From Polaribacter pacificus (GTDB lineage Bacteria; Bacteroidota; Bacteroidia; Flavobacteriales; Flavobacteriaceae), in NCBI RefSeq assembly GCF_038024035.1, contig NZ_CP150664.1, forward strand, positions 2,654,535 to 2,718,534: DNA of 64,000 nt, in the 5' to 3' direction. Of this stretch, positions 34,329 to 44,987 are shown piece by piece. Position 1 is the stretch's first letter. The number at the start of each line of letters is the position of its first letter. Below the pieces are notes generated by a model that was not told where the DNA came from, made no database searches, and saw only the letters and a program-made list of their open reading frames with translations. The position numbers were made by a program, and so were the translations under genes.

Positions 34329-34859
34329 ATGAAGAAAATTATCGCTTTTGCAGGATCAAACAGCAAAGAATCAATTAATAAAAAATTAGCAGTATATGCA
34401 GCAAATAGAGTCGATCAAGTAGAAGTACAGGTGCTTGATTTAAACGATTTTCCTTTGCCTATTTACGGTATTGATGAAGAAAAAGAAAATGGAATACCTT
34501 TAAATGCGAAAGCGTTTTTAGAACATTTACACAGTGCAGATGGTATTGTTTTATCGCTGGCAGAACACAATGGTAATTTCTCTACTGCTTTTAAAAACCT
34601 CTTTGATTGGATGTCTCGAATTCAGAAAAACTTTTGGAATAAGGTTCCAATGTTGTTGTTGAGCACCTCTCCAGGAGCCAATGGGGCCAAATCAGTTTTG
34701 GGAATTGCTAAGAATGGTTTTCCACATATGGGAGGCAACATTGTTGCTGATTTTTCTTTGCCAACGTTTAATAACAATTTTTTAGAAGATCAGTTGGTGG
34801 ATGCTTCTTTGCAAGAACAGTTAGATGCAGCGCTTTTAGAGTTTAAAAAGCACCTTTAA
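34329..34859 (+). CDS. NADPH-dependent FMN reductase family protein
   Basis: Flavodoxin-like oxidoreductase of 176 residues. The N-terminal AFAGSNSKESINKKLA binds the FMN phosphate, and LLSTSPGANGAKSVL is the second conserved loop of the family. It probably reduces quinones, azo compounds or free flavin with NAD(P)H. A MarR regulator follows 63 bases downstream, then two pirins and an old-yellow-enzyme-type protein, which together suggest a response to quinones or electrophiles (inference). Confidence 0.9.
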   Translation: MKKIIAFAGSNSKESINKKLAVYAANRVDQVEVQVLDLNDFPLPIYGIDEEKENGIPLNAKAFLEHLHSADGIVLSLAEHNGNFSTAFKNLFDWMSRIQKNFWNKVPMLLLSTSPGANGAKSVLGIAKNGFPHMGGNIVADFSLPTFNNNFLEDQLVDASLQEQLDAALLEFKKHL

Positions 34860-34922
34860 AAATAACAGTATGCCGCTTTGTAACGATAATCATAAAAATA
34901 CAATCTTCATAGGATAAAAGAC

Positions 34923-35360
34923 ATGGGAGATATTTCTAAAGATATACAATCAACGTTTAAGAACAATAAAATCAAAGCGTTTATCAATCTCAAGTATACA
35001 ACGCACTGGTTAATGAGCAAGGAGAATGAATTTTTTAAACCCTATGGCATATCGCCACAACAATATAATATTTTAAGAATTCTACGAGGAGCAGCCAATG
35101 AAATTAAAGTGCAAACCGTAAAAGAACGAATGATAGAACGGGCTCCAAATGCCACCAGATTGATGGATAAATTATGTGACAAAAATTTGATCGAGCGTTT
35201 TCGATGTGAGGAAGATAGAAGGGTAGTCTTTGTAAAAATATCGAAAGTCGGAACTGGACTCTTAAAAGATATAGATGCTAGTTTAAAAATGGATTTTTTA
35301 GACAAGCTTTCTGATTCTGAAGCCTTAACCCTAAGTAATTTATTAGATAAAATTAGGTAA
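34923..35360 (+). CDS. MarR family transcriptional regulator
   Basis: Protein of 145 residues with a winged helix: helix-turn-helix from about 45 to 90 (QQYNILRILRGA...ERAPNATRLMDKLCDKNLI) and the wing ERFRCEEDRRVVFVKISKVG, which is the typical DxR wing motif. MarR proteins usually repress adjacent genes and respond to phenolic or oxidising compounds. Only five bases separate it from the first pirin, so it is likely co-transcribed with the pirins. Confidence 0.92.
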   Translation: MGDISKDIQSTFKNNKIKAFINLKYTTHWLMSKENEFFKPYGISPQQYNILRILRGAANEIKVQTVKERMIERAPNATRLMDKLCDKNLIERFRCEEDRRVVFVKISKVGTGLLKDIDASLKMDFLDKLSDSEALTLSNLLDKIR

Positions 35361-35365
35361 TCATC

Positions 35366-36229
35366 ATGCTTAAAAAAATTACATACACAGCTCAAAGTCC
35401 TTTGGTTTCTATGGGACCTCTTAGGTTAAGACAGCCTATTCCAAATCAAGAAATGGAACAAATAGACCCATTTTTGCTACTACATCACTATGGCCCATAT
35501 GTCATTAGTGAATTTAACAATCCTTTTGATCTTGGACCGCACCCACATCGAGGTTTTGAACCGATTACACTTTTATTTAAAGGAGAGCAATTACACAGAG
35601 ATTCTTTAGGGAATGAGATGATCGTAAAAGCTGGAGATGTACAATGGACAACAGCGGGTAGAGGGATCATCCATGCAGAGGCACCTACCAAAGAATTTGT
35701 AAAACGAGGAGGAGAGTTAGAAGGAATCCAATTGTGGCTAAATTTACCTGCAAAAAATAAAATGATTCCCGCTACTTACCAGCATTTAAGCAGTGAGCAA
35801 ATTCCTGAATTAATCTCATCAGATACTAAAATATCTATAAAAGTAGTTGCAGGAACTTTAGAGGACAAAACAGGTTTGATTAGAACTCAAACAGCGGTAA
35901 ATGTTTTTACAGGAGCAGCACAAGAGCAAGGAGAAATCAGTATTCCTATTCCTAATAAACACAATAGTCTTTTGTATTTGTTAGAAGGTGAGTTGCTTAT
36001 TAATGAATTAACCACTGTAGCTAAAGGCGCAACACAATTGGTTTCTTTTGGTTTAGAAGGAGATACTTTTAGAATTAGAGCACTTAAAAAGAGTACTTTT
36101 TTAATTTTATCTGGAGTACCGATAGAAGAAAAAGTAACTTCTTGGGGGCCTTATGTAATGAATACTCAAACAGAAATAATGGAAGCCTTGAGAGATTTTC
36201 AGCAAGGAAAAATGGGATACCTATATTAA
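35366..36229 (+). CDS. Pirin family protein (first of two)
   Basis: Bicupin of 287 residues. The N-terminal cupin has the metal ligands in FDLGPHPHRGFEPITLL (His-x-His), then the later His and Glu in GRGIIHAEAPTKE. Pirins have been reported as quercetin dioxygenases or as redox-sensitive cofactors; substrate not readable here. It follows the MarR gene by five bases and is itself followed by a second, shorter pirin after 15 bases. Confidence 0.9.
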   Translation: MLKKITYTAQSPLVSMGPLRLRQPIPNQEMEQIDPFLLLHHYGPYVISEFNNPFDLGPHPHRGFEPITLLFKGEQLHRDSLGNEMIVKAGDVQWTTAGRGIIHAEAPTKEFVKRGGELEGIQLWLNLPAKNKMIPATYQHLSSEQIPELISSDTKISIKVVAGTLEDKTGLIRTQTAVNVFTGAAQEQGEISIPIPNKHNSLLYLLEGELLINELTTVAKGATQLVSFGLEGDTFRIRALKKSTFLILSGVPIEEKVTSWGPYVMNTQTEIMEALRDFQQGKMGYLY

Positions 36230-36244
36230 TTAACAATACAAGAG

Positions 36245-36961
36245 ATGAACACAACACTTCACAAAGCAAATACCAGAGGTCAAGTAAACCTTGGATGGCT
36301 TCAATCGCAGCACAGTTTTAGTTTTGGTCATTACCACAATCCAGAGCGTATGAATTTTGGTTTGCTAAGAGTTTTAAACGATGATATTGTTCAGCCAAAG
36401 ATGGGTTTTGGAACACATCCACATAAAAACATGGAAATTATATCTATTCCTTTAAGTGGCGCATTGTCTCATAAGGATAGTATGGGTAACAAAAAGGCAA
36501 TAGAAGTTGGTGAGGTGCAAGTCATGTCTGCGGGTAGTGGTATTACACATTCAGAGTTTAATGATAGTATAGATACAGAAACTAATTTTTTACAACTGTG
36601 GATTCTTCCAGAAATACTAGAAATTAGTCCTGTTTATGATCAAAAAACCTTTGAAGTGCAGAGTAGAAAAAACAACTTTCAAGTGCTGGTTTCTCCGGTA
36701 GATAAAGCTGTAAAAGGTTCCTTAACCATCAATCAGCAGGCTTATATTAGTATTGCTGAGATGGATGAAAATACACAACTAGACTATTTGATAAAAGATC
36801 AAAATGGCGTCTATGTTTTTTTAATAGAAGGGAATATAACAGTTGCAGAAACCCAATTAGAATCAAGGGATGCTCTTGGTGTTTGGGAAACAAAAGACCT
36901 AGAGTTTCAAGCGAATACTAAGAGTACTGTTTTGGTAATTGACGTTCCTATGGGGTTGTAA
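36245..36961 (+). CDS. Pirin family protein, YhhW-like (second of two)
   Basis: Bicupin of 238 residues of the shorter YhhW/YhaK type. It starts with the recognisable HKANTRGQVNLGWLQSQHSFSFG, and the N-terminal cupin carries GFGTHPHKNMEIISIPL and SAGSGITHSEFN with the three His and one Glu expected to bind metal. YhhW of E. coli has quercetinase activity in vitro. Two pirins of different subgroup lie side by side, so they are not a recent duplication. Confidence 0.9.
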   Translation: MNTTLHKANTRGQVNLGWLQSQHSFSFGHYHNPERMNFGLLRVLNDDIVQPKMGFGTHPHKNMEIISIPLSGALSHKDSMGNKKAIEVGEVQVMSAGSGITHSEFNDSIDTETNFLQLWILPEILEISPVYDQKTFEVQSRKNNFQVLVSPVDKAVKGSLTINQQAYISIAEMDENTQLDYLIKDQNGVYVFLIEGNITVAETQLESRDALGVWETKDLEFQANTKSTVLVIDVPMGL

Positions 36962-37022
36962 GTCTTTTTTGTTTTTAATTTTAGTTTCCCTTATAATTAA
37001 GCTGTATTTGGTTATCTTTTAA

Positions 37023-39104
<2,082 letters not shown>

Positions 39105-39164
39105 ACAAAACTTCATAGTCTCATTTATTATTCAGTAAATAATTACGATATTTGTCTTTCAACT

Positions 39165-39256
39165 TGCGCAAGGGATAACAGCGACATCCTTTTTTTACGA
39201 GCTTTTTGCGAGTAGAAAAAGATATAGCGAATAGCCCGACCTTTAGGGTGCGCCAA
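39165..39256 (+). ncRNA. Flavo-1-like structured RNA
   Basis: The sequence has the layout of a non-coding element I recall as frequent in flavobacterial genomes (Flavo-1 RNA in Rfam). There is a hairpin AGGGAT (39171-39176) / ATCCTT (39186-39191) with AGCGAC in the loop. A long arm follows, CTTTTTTTAC (39189-39198) / GTAGAAAAAG (39212-39221), pairing at all ten positions with one wobble. Then comes GATATAGCG and a 3' element with GCG...CGC enclosing CCC...GGG (about 39227-39253). The first two stems share a few bases, so they may alternate. It ends 15 bases before the ATG of a small membrane protein, so it may be its leader or independent. The name is from memory; the structure is seen. Confidence 0.6.
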
Positions 39257-39270
39257 AAAAACAAATTATT

Positions 39271-39453
39271 ATGTCAATGAATAAAAATACAGTACTTGCT
39301 TGGGCAACTTTTATAATGATCTTAGTTGGATTGGGTTTAATCGCTTTAGGAGCTTTTAGATACGATGATATTGCCGGCTGGGGATTTGCTGCAGTGGGTG
39401 TTGGCTTTTTTGCTATTGCCTGGGTATTTAACGCATTGCGCGGGAGGGTTTAA
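39271..39453 (+). CDS. Small two-helix membrane protein (CAL67264-like)
   Basis: Protein of 60 residues, nearly all hydrophobic: helix one about 8-27 (LAWATFIMILVGLGLIALGA), a short RYDDIAGW loop, helix two about 36-55. It resembles the small flavobacterial membrane proteins that I recall under the name CAL67264 family; function unknown. It lies just after a Flavo-1-like RNA and 95 bases before ettA. Confidence 0.75.
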   Translation: MSMNKNTVLAWATFIMILVGLGLIALGAFRYDDIAGWGFAAVGVGFFAIAWVFNALRGRV

Positions 39454-39548
39454 TCAATTATCAATTAGTGTTGATCGCTTCTTTAAAATAGGTTGCTGAG
39501 CTAAAAGTCTATTATTCTAGTCAAAAATTAAAATTCAAAAAACATACT

Positions 39549-41243
39549 ATGTCTGACGATAAGAAAGTCATTTTTTCAATGAATAAGGTTTCAAAAACCT
39601 ATCAAAGTACAAACAAACAAGTTTTAAAAGATATTTATTTAAGTTTCTTTTATGGAGCTAAAATTGGGATTTTAGGACTCAATGGTTCTGGAAAATCAAC
39701 CTTGTTAAAAATTATTGCTGGTGTAGAAAAAAATTACCAAGGTGATGTTACTTTTTCGCCGGGTTATAATGTTGGGTACTTAGAGCAAGAACCTCAGTTA
39801 GATCCTACTAAAACTGTTTTAGAAGTTGTAAAAGAGGGAGTAGCAGAAACAGTTGCTATTTTGGATGAGTACAATAAAATAAACGATATGTTTGGTTTGG
39901 AAGAGGTCTATTCTGATGCCGATAAAATGGACAAATTGATGGCGCAGCAGGCAGAGCTTCAAGATAAAATTGATGCCTCAAATGCTTGGGAGTTAGATAC
40001 CAAATTAGAGATTGCAATGGATGCATTGCGTACTCCAGATCCTGATAAATTAATTGGAGTTTTATCTGGAGGAGAGCGCAGAAGAGTTGCTTTGTGTCGT
40101 TTGTTATTGCAAGAGCCAGAAATTTTATTATTGGATGAGCCTACCAACCACTTGGATGCAGAATCTGTACATTGGTTAGAGCATCATTTGGCACAATACA
40201 AAGGGACCGTAATTGCTGTAACGCACGATAGATATTTCTTAGACAATGTTGCTGGATGGATTTTAGAATTGGATCGTGGAGAGGGAATTCCTTGGAAAGG
40301 AAATTACTCTTCTTGGTTGGATCAAAAGTCTCAGCGTATGGCGCAAGAAAGCAAGACAGCATCTAAGCGTCAAAAAACCTTAGAACGAGAGCTTGATTGG
40401 GTTCGACAAGGAGCTAAAGGCCGTCAAACCAAACAGAAAGCGCGTTTAAAGAATTACGACAAGTTGATGAGTCAAGATCAAAAGCAATTGGATGAAAAAT
40501 TAGAGATTTACATTCCTAATGGGCCTAGACTTGGAACCAATGTTATTGAAGCCATTGGAGTATCTAAGGCTTATGATGATAAACTACTCTATGAAAACTT
40601 AAACTTTAATTTGCCACAGGCAGGAATCGTAGGAATTATTGGGCCTAATGGTGCCGGTAAGACGACTATTTTTAGAATGATCATGGGTGAAGAAACTCCA
40701 GATAAGGGAAGTTTTAAAATCGGTGAAACTGCAAAAATTGCTTATGTAGATCAAAGTCACTCTAATATTGATTTAGATAAAACGATTTGGGAAAACTTTG
40801 CTGATGGGCAAGAGTTGGTTATGATGGGTGGTAGACAGGTAAATTCTAGAGCTTATTTAAGTCGATTTAATTTTGCAGGAAGTGAACAAAATAAAAAAGT
40901 GTCTGCACTTTCTGGAGGTGAGCGAAACCGCTTGCATTTGGCCATGACTTTAAAAGAAGAAGGGAACGTATTATTACTGGATGAGCCAACAAATGATTTG
41001 GATGTAAACACATTGAGAGCACTTGAAGAAGGACTTGAAAACTTTGCGGGTTGTGCTGTGATTATTTCTCACGACCGTTGGTTCTTAGACAGAGTTTGTA
41101 CACATATATTAGCCTTTGAAGGAGATAGTCAAGTATATTTCTTTGAGGGAAGTTTTTCTGATTATGAAGAGAATAAGAAAAAACGTTTGGGTGGTGATTT
41201 AATGCCGAAACGAATTAAATACAAAAAACTAATTAGAGATTAG
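39549..41243 (+). CDS. ettA: Energy-dependent translational throttle protein EttA (ABC-F)
   Basis: ABC-F ATPase of 564 residues with two nucleotide-binding domains on one chain and no membrane segment. Walker A motifs are GLNGSGKST and GPNGAGKTT. Signature motifs are VLSGGERRRVAL and ALSGGERNRLHL, and Walker B/D-loop motifs are LLLDEPTNHLDA and LLLDEPTNDLDV. The linker and length match EttA, which binds the ribosomal E site and gates the first translation steps at low ATP. It is followed by a strong terminator. Confidence 0.95.
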   Translation: MSDDKKVIFSMNKVSKTYQSTNKQVLKDIYLSFFYGAKIGILGLNGSGKSTLLKIIAGVEKNYQGDVTFSPGYNVGYLEQEPQLDPTKTVLEVVKEGVAETVAILDEYNKINDMFGLEEVYSDADKMDKLMAQQAELQDKIDASNAWELDTKLEIAMDALRTPDPDKLIGVLSGGERRRVALCRLLLQEPEILLLDEPTNHLDAESVHWLEHHLAQYKGTVIAVTHDRYFLDNVAGWILELDRGEGIPWKGNYSSWLDQKSQRMAQESKTASKRQKTLERELDWVRQGAKGRQTKQKARLKNYDKLMSQDQKQLDEKLEIYIPNGPRLGTNVIEAIGVSKAYDDKLLYENLNFNLPQAGIVGIIGPNGAGKTTIFRMIMGEETPDKGSFKIGETAKIAYVDQSHSNIDLDKTIWENFADGQELVMMGGRQVNSRAYLSRFNFAGSEQNKKVSALSGGERNRLHLAMTLKEEGNVLLLDEPTNDLDVNTLRALEEGLENFAGCAVIISHDRWFLDRVCTHILAFEGDSQVYFFEGSFSDYEENKKKRLGGDLMPKRIKYKKLIRD

Positions 41244-41250
41244 TAAGCAA

Positions 41251-41281
41251 AAAAAACACCGCTCTTGGCGGTGTTTTTTTT
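41251..41281. terminator. Bidirectional terminator after ettA
   Basis: AAAAAACACCGC (41251-41262) pairs with GCGGTGTTTTTT (41268-41279) across a TCTTG loop. It lies between ettA and the convergent ATP-grasp gene and has A/T runs on both sides. Confidence 0.92.
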
Positions 41282-41318
41282 AGTTCTTTTTTTAAAAGAT
41301 TGTATAAGTTTTTAACGA

Positions 41319-42383
41319 CTAACTGTAGGGTGTAAATTGATGTAGTTTAGCCAAGCTTTTGGTGTAGATAATCAAAGCTCTAACATCTTTTAATAAACCA
41401 GTAACAGATCTATAAGGTACTTTTTTTACATCGTGATTGTATCGAGCAATTAAGTACAATTGCTTCCAATGTTTTCGCATTTCTTTAAGGGCTTTAAAAT
41501 AGGTATAGCTGTTTGCATCATACATATGAGTAGGCTCTGCTAAAATACCATTGAGTTCTAAAACTTTAAACTGCCCTTGTTCTAAGGCTTCAATACTGCT
41601 GTATTTAATGTCTAAACGACCGTAGTACCAACCTTTTATTTGCTTGTTTAGTTGGGTGAAAATAAGTTCTAACTTGTTGTTTATTAGATGGTTTCCGTTT
41701 ATAAATTGAGTGCCTTTTGAATGGTTCCCTATTTCTGTTAGCTGTAGTTTTTCTCCAATTTCTAAGATGGTATCAAAAGCAATCTCATTGTTTTTAGTAA
41801 GGAGATCCAAATAGACCTGTGCTCTTGGATGTTGTTCTATAAGCTCTAAAACACTGTGTTGACCATCTCCTACAACAGTTAAAAAATCTTTGAGAGTTAT
41901 AGAGCTAATGGTGCCTTGATGAGTACCTGGAAAACGATGGTAAAAAATACCACATTCATGAGGTTCCGTTAAAAATTCTTGAATGAGGATGTTAATCGGG
42001 TATTTGTTTAAATAGTCTATGAGCGCTGTTTCTGAATTTATCTTTTGAACCAACATACCCCTAAAACCAATATCGGGTTTGGCAATCATAGGAAATGTGA
42101 TCTTCTTTTCTTTAAGCTTAGTTAGGGTTTCGTTGATTGTGTTCTCAGGGGTATGAAGCACCGTACTGGGTAACAAATGAGCCGGAATCAATTTTTGGGT
42201 TTCGTATTTAGACTCGGTGCCTATTCCAGAGTTGGCAATACTTGGATTAACAGCGGTGTAAAAAACTAGATTCCTAGCCTTAATCGCGTGGTAAAAGGCA
42301 AAGGGAATATTGGGTATATAAAACATATACGAAGGCCAGTACTCCCACTGGGTTAATTTTTTTATGCGCTGTTTTTTTCTCAA
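41319..42383 (-). CDS. ATP-grasp domain protein of unknown substrate
   Basis: Protein of 354 residues with an ATP-grasp fold: FPMIAKPDIGFRGMLV (ATP-binding Lys and loop), ILIQEFLTEPHECGIFY, TVVGDGQHSVLELI, and the metal-binding end GQFKVLELNGILAEPTHMYD (Glu and Asn). The relatives are D-Ala-D-Ala ligases and carboxylate-amine ligases, so it probably joins a carboxylate to an amine using ATP. It starts with a TTG at 42383 that overlaps the stop of the upstream small gene (TTGA), and that gene in turn overlaps murQ. This coupling suggests a job in muropeptide recycling or wall modification (inference). Confidence 0.8.
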   Translation of the reverse strand: MRKKQRIKKLTQWEYWPSYMFYIPNIPFAFYHAIKARNLVFYTAVNPSIANSGIGTESKYETQKLIPAHLLPSTVLHTPENTINETLTKLKEKKITFPMIAKPDIGFRGMLVQKINSETALIDYLNKYPINILIQEFLTEPHECGIFYHRFPGTHQGTISSITLKDFLTVVGDGQHSVLELIEQHPRAQVYLDLLTKNNEIAFDTILEIGEKLQLTEIGNHSKGTQFINGNHLINNKLELIFTQLNKQIKGWYYGRLDIKYSSIEALEQGQFKVLELNGILAEPTHMYDANSYTYFKALKEMRKHWKQLYLIARYNHDVKKVPYRSVTGLLKDVRALIIYTKSLAKLHQFTPYS

Positions 42384-42628
42384 GATTCTTTTGAGTTAAA
42401 GAGTGCATCTAAAAGGGTTCTGATCGTTTTAAAAGCCAGAACCATGGTGATTACTACCATAATTGCAGCGGCTGATAACAGTAAGTACGCAGTCCATTGT
42501 TCTTCTTGGTCAGAAATATTTAGGGCTTTAAAGGCCACAGTTATTAATATCGGAGTACTAATAAGTAAAAACAATAATAGGGTAGCTTGCTTAATCCCTT
42601 TGCTTAGCAATTGGTTATTGATGCTCAT
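42380..42628 (-). CDS. Small membrane protein, DUF6095-like
   Basis: Protein of 82 residues with two hydrophobic helices (about 16-36 and 46-66), a charged loop ISDQEEQW between them and short polar ends. It fits small flavobacterial proteins that I recall as DUF6095; the function is unknown. Its start overlaps the end of murQ by 14 bases and its stop overlaps the ATP-grasp start by four, so it belongs to the murQ operon. Confidence 0.75.
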   Translation of the reverse strand: MSINNQLLSKGIKQATLLLFLLISTPILITVAFKALNISDQEEQWTAYLLLSAAAIMVVITMVLAFKTIRTLLDALFNSKES

Positions 42629-43436
42629 GACGATATTTTTTAATTGCGGTTCTTACATTGCCGTTTTTTTCTAATAAGCTAGCAGCATTATCTTGACTGA
42701 TGTTCAGTTCTTTCATAAGCATATTAATCCCTCTTTGGACTAATTTGTGATTAGATAATTGCATGTCAACCATCTTATTTCCTTTGATTTTTCCTAAGAG
42801 AATCATTACAGAAGTAGAGATTAGGTTGAGGACCATTTTTTGAGCAGTTCCAGCTTTCATGCGTGAGCTACCCGTTACAAATTCTGGACCGACAACAACC
42901 TCTATTGGGTAGGTTGCAACCTGTGCCAAAGGACTTCCAAGGTTGCAGGTTATGCAGCCTGTTTGTATGTCTCTTTCATTGCAAGCTTTAAGAGCTGCAA
43001 TTACATAGGGTGTTGTTCCTGATGCGGCAATACCAACGACTACATCTTTATCTGTTATTTGTTTTTCTTGTAAATCTTCCCATCCTTGCTGCTTAGAATC
43101 TTCAGCAAATTCTACGGCATTTCTAATGGCTGTATCTCCACCGGCTATTAAGCCAATAACCACTTGGTCTGAAACACCAAAGGTTGGCGGGCATTCTGAA
43201 GCATCTAAAATACCCAAACGACCACTTGTGCCAGCTCCCATATAAAATAGTCTCCCACCTGCTTTGAGTTTTTCGGCTATAAGCACCACTAGTTTTTCAA
43301 TTTGAGGTAGGGCTTTTTCGACTGCAAAAGCAACTTTTTTATCTTCTTGATTAATATTGCGTATCAACTCAGCAGCAGAAAGCTGCTCTAAATTGTCATA
43401 GTTTGAGTCTTGCTCTGTGGTTTTGGTAAAAGGCAT
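42615..43436 (-). CDS. murQ: N-acetylmuramic acid 6-phosphate etherase
   Basis: MurQ removes D-lactate from MurNAc 6-phosphate to give GlcNAc 6-phosphate during peptidoglycan recycling. The 273-residue protein has the SIS-domain sugar-phosphate site FYMGAGTSGRLGILDASECPP with the catalytic Glu of SECPP, then the second conserved stretch FVTGSSRMKAGTAQKMVLNLIST. The length is slightly below the 300 of the E. coli enzyme. It heads a tight operon with a small membrane protein and an ATP-grasp enzyme. Confidence 0.95.
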   Translation of the reverse strand: MPFTKTTEQDSNYDNLEQLSAAELIRNINQEDKKVAFAVEKALPQIEKLVVLIAEKLKAGGRLFYMGAGTSGRLGILDASECPPTFGVSDQVVIGLIAGGDTAIRNAVEFAEDSKQQGWEDLQEKQITDKDVVVGIAASGTTPYVIAALKACNERDIQTGCITCNLGSPLAQVATYPIEVVVGPEFVTGSSRMKAGTAQKMVLNLISTSVMILLGKIKGNKMVDMQLSNHKLVQRGINMLMKELNISQDNAASLLEKNGNVRTAIKKYRHEHQ

Positions 43437-43517
43437 TGCTAAAAATACAAATAAATTTGACGTAGTAGAATACTAATGCGCGTAAAAGTACTACTTCGTA
43501 TTCTTAATTAAAAGCTT

Positions 43518-44978
43518 TTAGTCATAAGTTAAATCAGCAGTTTCGATTTTTTTGTTTTTTAAAAAATCATATAATGTCAATCGTCTTAAGGTGTAGTAGT
43601 CTGTCCAGAATTTCTGTAAAGAGTTTAAATAGGTTACTACTGCACCATCTTTTTCTTGCTGAGCAATGTTTAAATCTGTGATAGTGATTTTGCCTAAAAT
43701 GTATCTTTTTTTTGTGATTTCATATCTTTTGATTGCAATTTCCTGAGCTTTTTCGGATGTGTCTAAAAAATTTCTTTGATTTGACCAATTTAAGGTGTGC
43801 AGGTATATTTCTTGTTCAAAAGCTTGTTCTTGTTGTTCCATATTGGTGTCTACCAAGTCTAAATTAGCTTCTGCCATTTTTCTTTTAGATTTGGAGACTC
43901 CCCAATCAAATAGAGGTATTCCTAAGGTTACTGTTATGCTTTGTTGTTTGTTGTAATTCTGAAAAAGGTCTTGAAGAATCGGTCCTTGTTGGGAGACTCC
44001 AAAATTTGCATTGACATTTAATTCTAAACGGTTGCTTCCTTTAACTCTTGCCAACTCCTTTTCGGCTTCTATACGTTTACGTCTAAATTCGATAACTGAT
44101 TTTCTGTTCGATTGCGCCTCTAGTATTGCCTTTTGAACATCTACGTTAAATAAGGGTAATTTATTAGGTATGTCTAACTCTAAATTTTCCGTTGATAATT
44201 GTAGGTATCTAGAAAAATTCTGAACTGCTCTTTTTAGGGTGATCTTTGAGGTGGTTAAGCTATTTCTAGAGTTTAAAACTGCCAATTCCATTTGTAATAA
44301 TTCGTTTTCTGCAATATTCCCCATTTTGTATCGGCCTTTAGCAATTTGAAACAAGGTGTCTTGATTGGATAAGTTTTTTTCGGCAATTTTTAATTGCATT
44401 TGAGATTTTAATAAGGTAAAGTACATTTGAGAAGTGGTCAAAGAAATCTGCTCCATACTTTCTATAAAATCTTTTTTGGCTTCTTCTTGCAATAAAGGTT
44501 CAATTTTTTGATCCCATTTAAAAGGATTGTAAAAAATTGAGTTTTGATAATAGTTAAGAGAAAAAGGCACAACTGAATACCGGGTATCTTTGGCAGTTCC
44601 AAAAATATCGACCCTTTCTAAAGATGAGCTAATAGATAAAGACCCTCCTGTATATGGCACATTTTGGCTAATAGATAGTTGTGTGTCAAACAAGGCTTGA
44701 TTTTGATTTACAAAAATATCCTGCCCTTGATCGTTTGTAATTCTAGCCGTTGAATTTGAATAAGAAGGTAGGGTTGCTGACAGTCTTACCTGTGGTAGAA
44801 AACTTGCTTTGTAATTTTTAAATCGCCAATAACTTGCTTGGTTTTTATTGATGTTTGCTTTGTAATCTGGTGATTTTTTTTGTGCTATTTCTATCGCTTC
44901 CGTTAAAGATATTTTAGTGCTTTGACCAAATGCTGTAACAGAAAAGAAAAATAATGAAATTATAAATAGATGTTTCAT
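43518..44978 (-). CDS. TolC family outer-membrane efflux protein
   Basis: Outer-membrane channel of 486 residues with a signal peptide (1-18, AFG cleavage) and the two long helical repeats of OEP proteins (about 20-230 and 270-470: ISLTEAIEIAQKKSPDYK, later IEAEKELARVKGS and AQQEKDGAVVTYLNSLQKFWTDYYTLR). It starts nine bases downstream of the permease stop and is the last gene of a three-gene export unit (adaptor, permease, channel). Confidence 0.9.
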   Translation of the reverse strand: MKHLFIISLFFFSVTAFGQSTKISLTEAIEIAQKKSPDYKANINKNQASYWRFKNYKASFLPQVRLSATLPSYSNSTARITNDQGQDIFVNQNQALFDTQLSISQNVPYTGGSLSISSSLERVDIFGTAKDTRYSVVPFSLNYYQNSIFYNPFKWDQKIEPLLQEEAKKDFIESMEQISLTTSQMYFTLLKSQMQLKIAEKNLSNQDTLFQIAKGRYKMGNIAENELLQMELAVLNSRNSLTTSKITLKRAVQNFSRYLQLSTENLELDIPNKLPLFNVDVQKAILEAQSNRKSVIEFRRKRIEAEKELARVKGSNRLELNVNANFGVSQQGPILQDLFQNYNKQQSITVTLGIPLFDWGVSKSKRKMAEANLDLVDTNMEQQEQAFEQEIYLHTLNWSNQRNFLDTSEKAQEIAIKRYEITKKRYILGKITITDLNIAQQEKDGAVVTYLNSLQKFWTDYYTLRRLTLYDFLKNKKIETADLTYD

Positions 44979-44987
44979 ATGCGTGTT

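Noticed and set aside
43437..43517. Terminator between murQ and the tolC-like gene
   Set aside because: Partial repeats (GTAGTA/TACTAC, GAATAC/GTATTC) do not form one clean hairpin with a T run.
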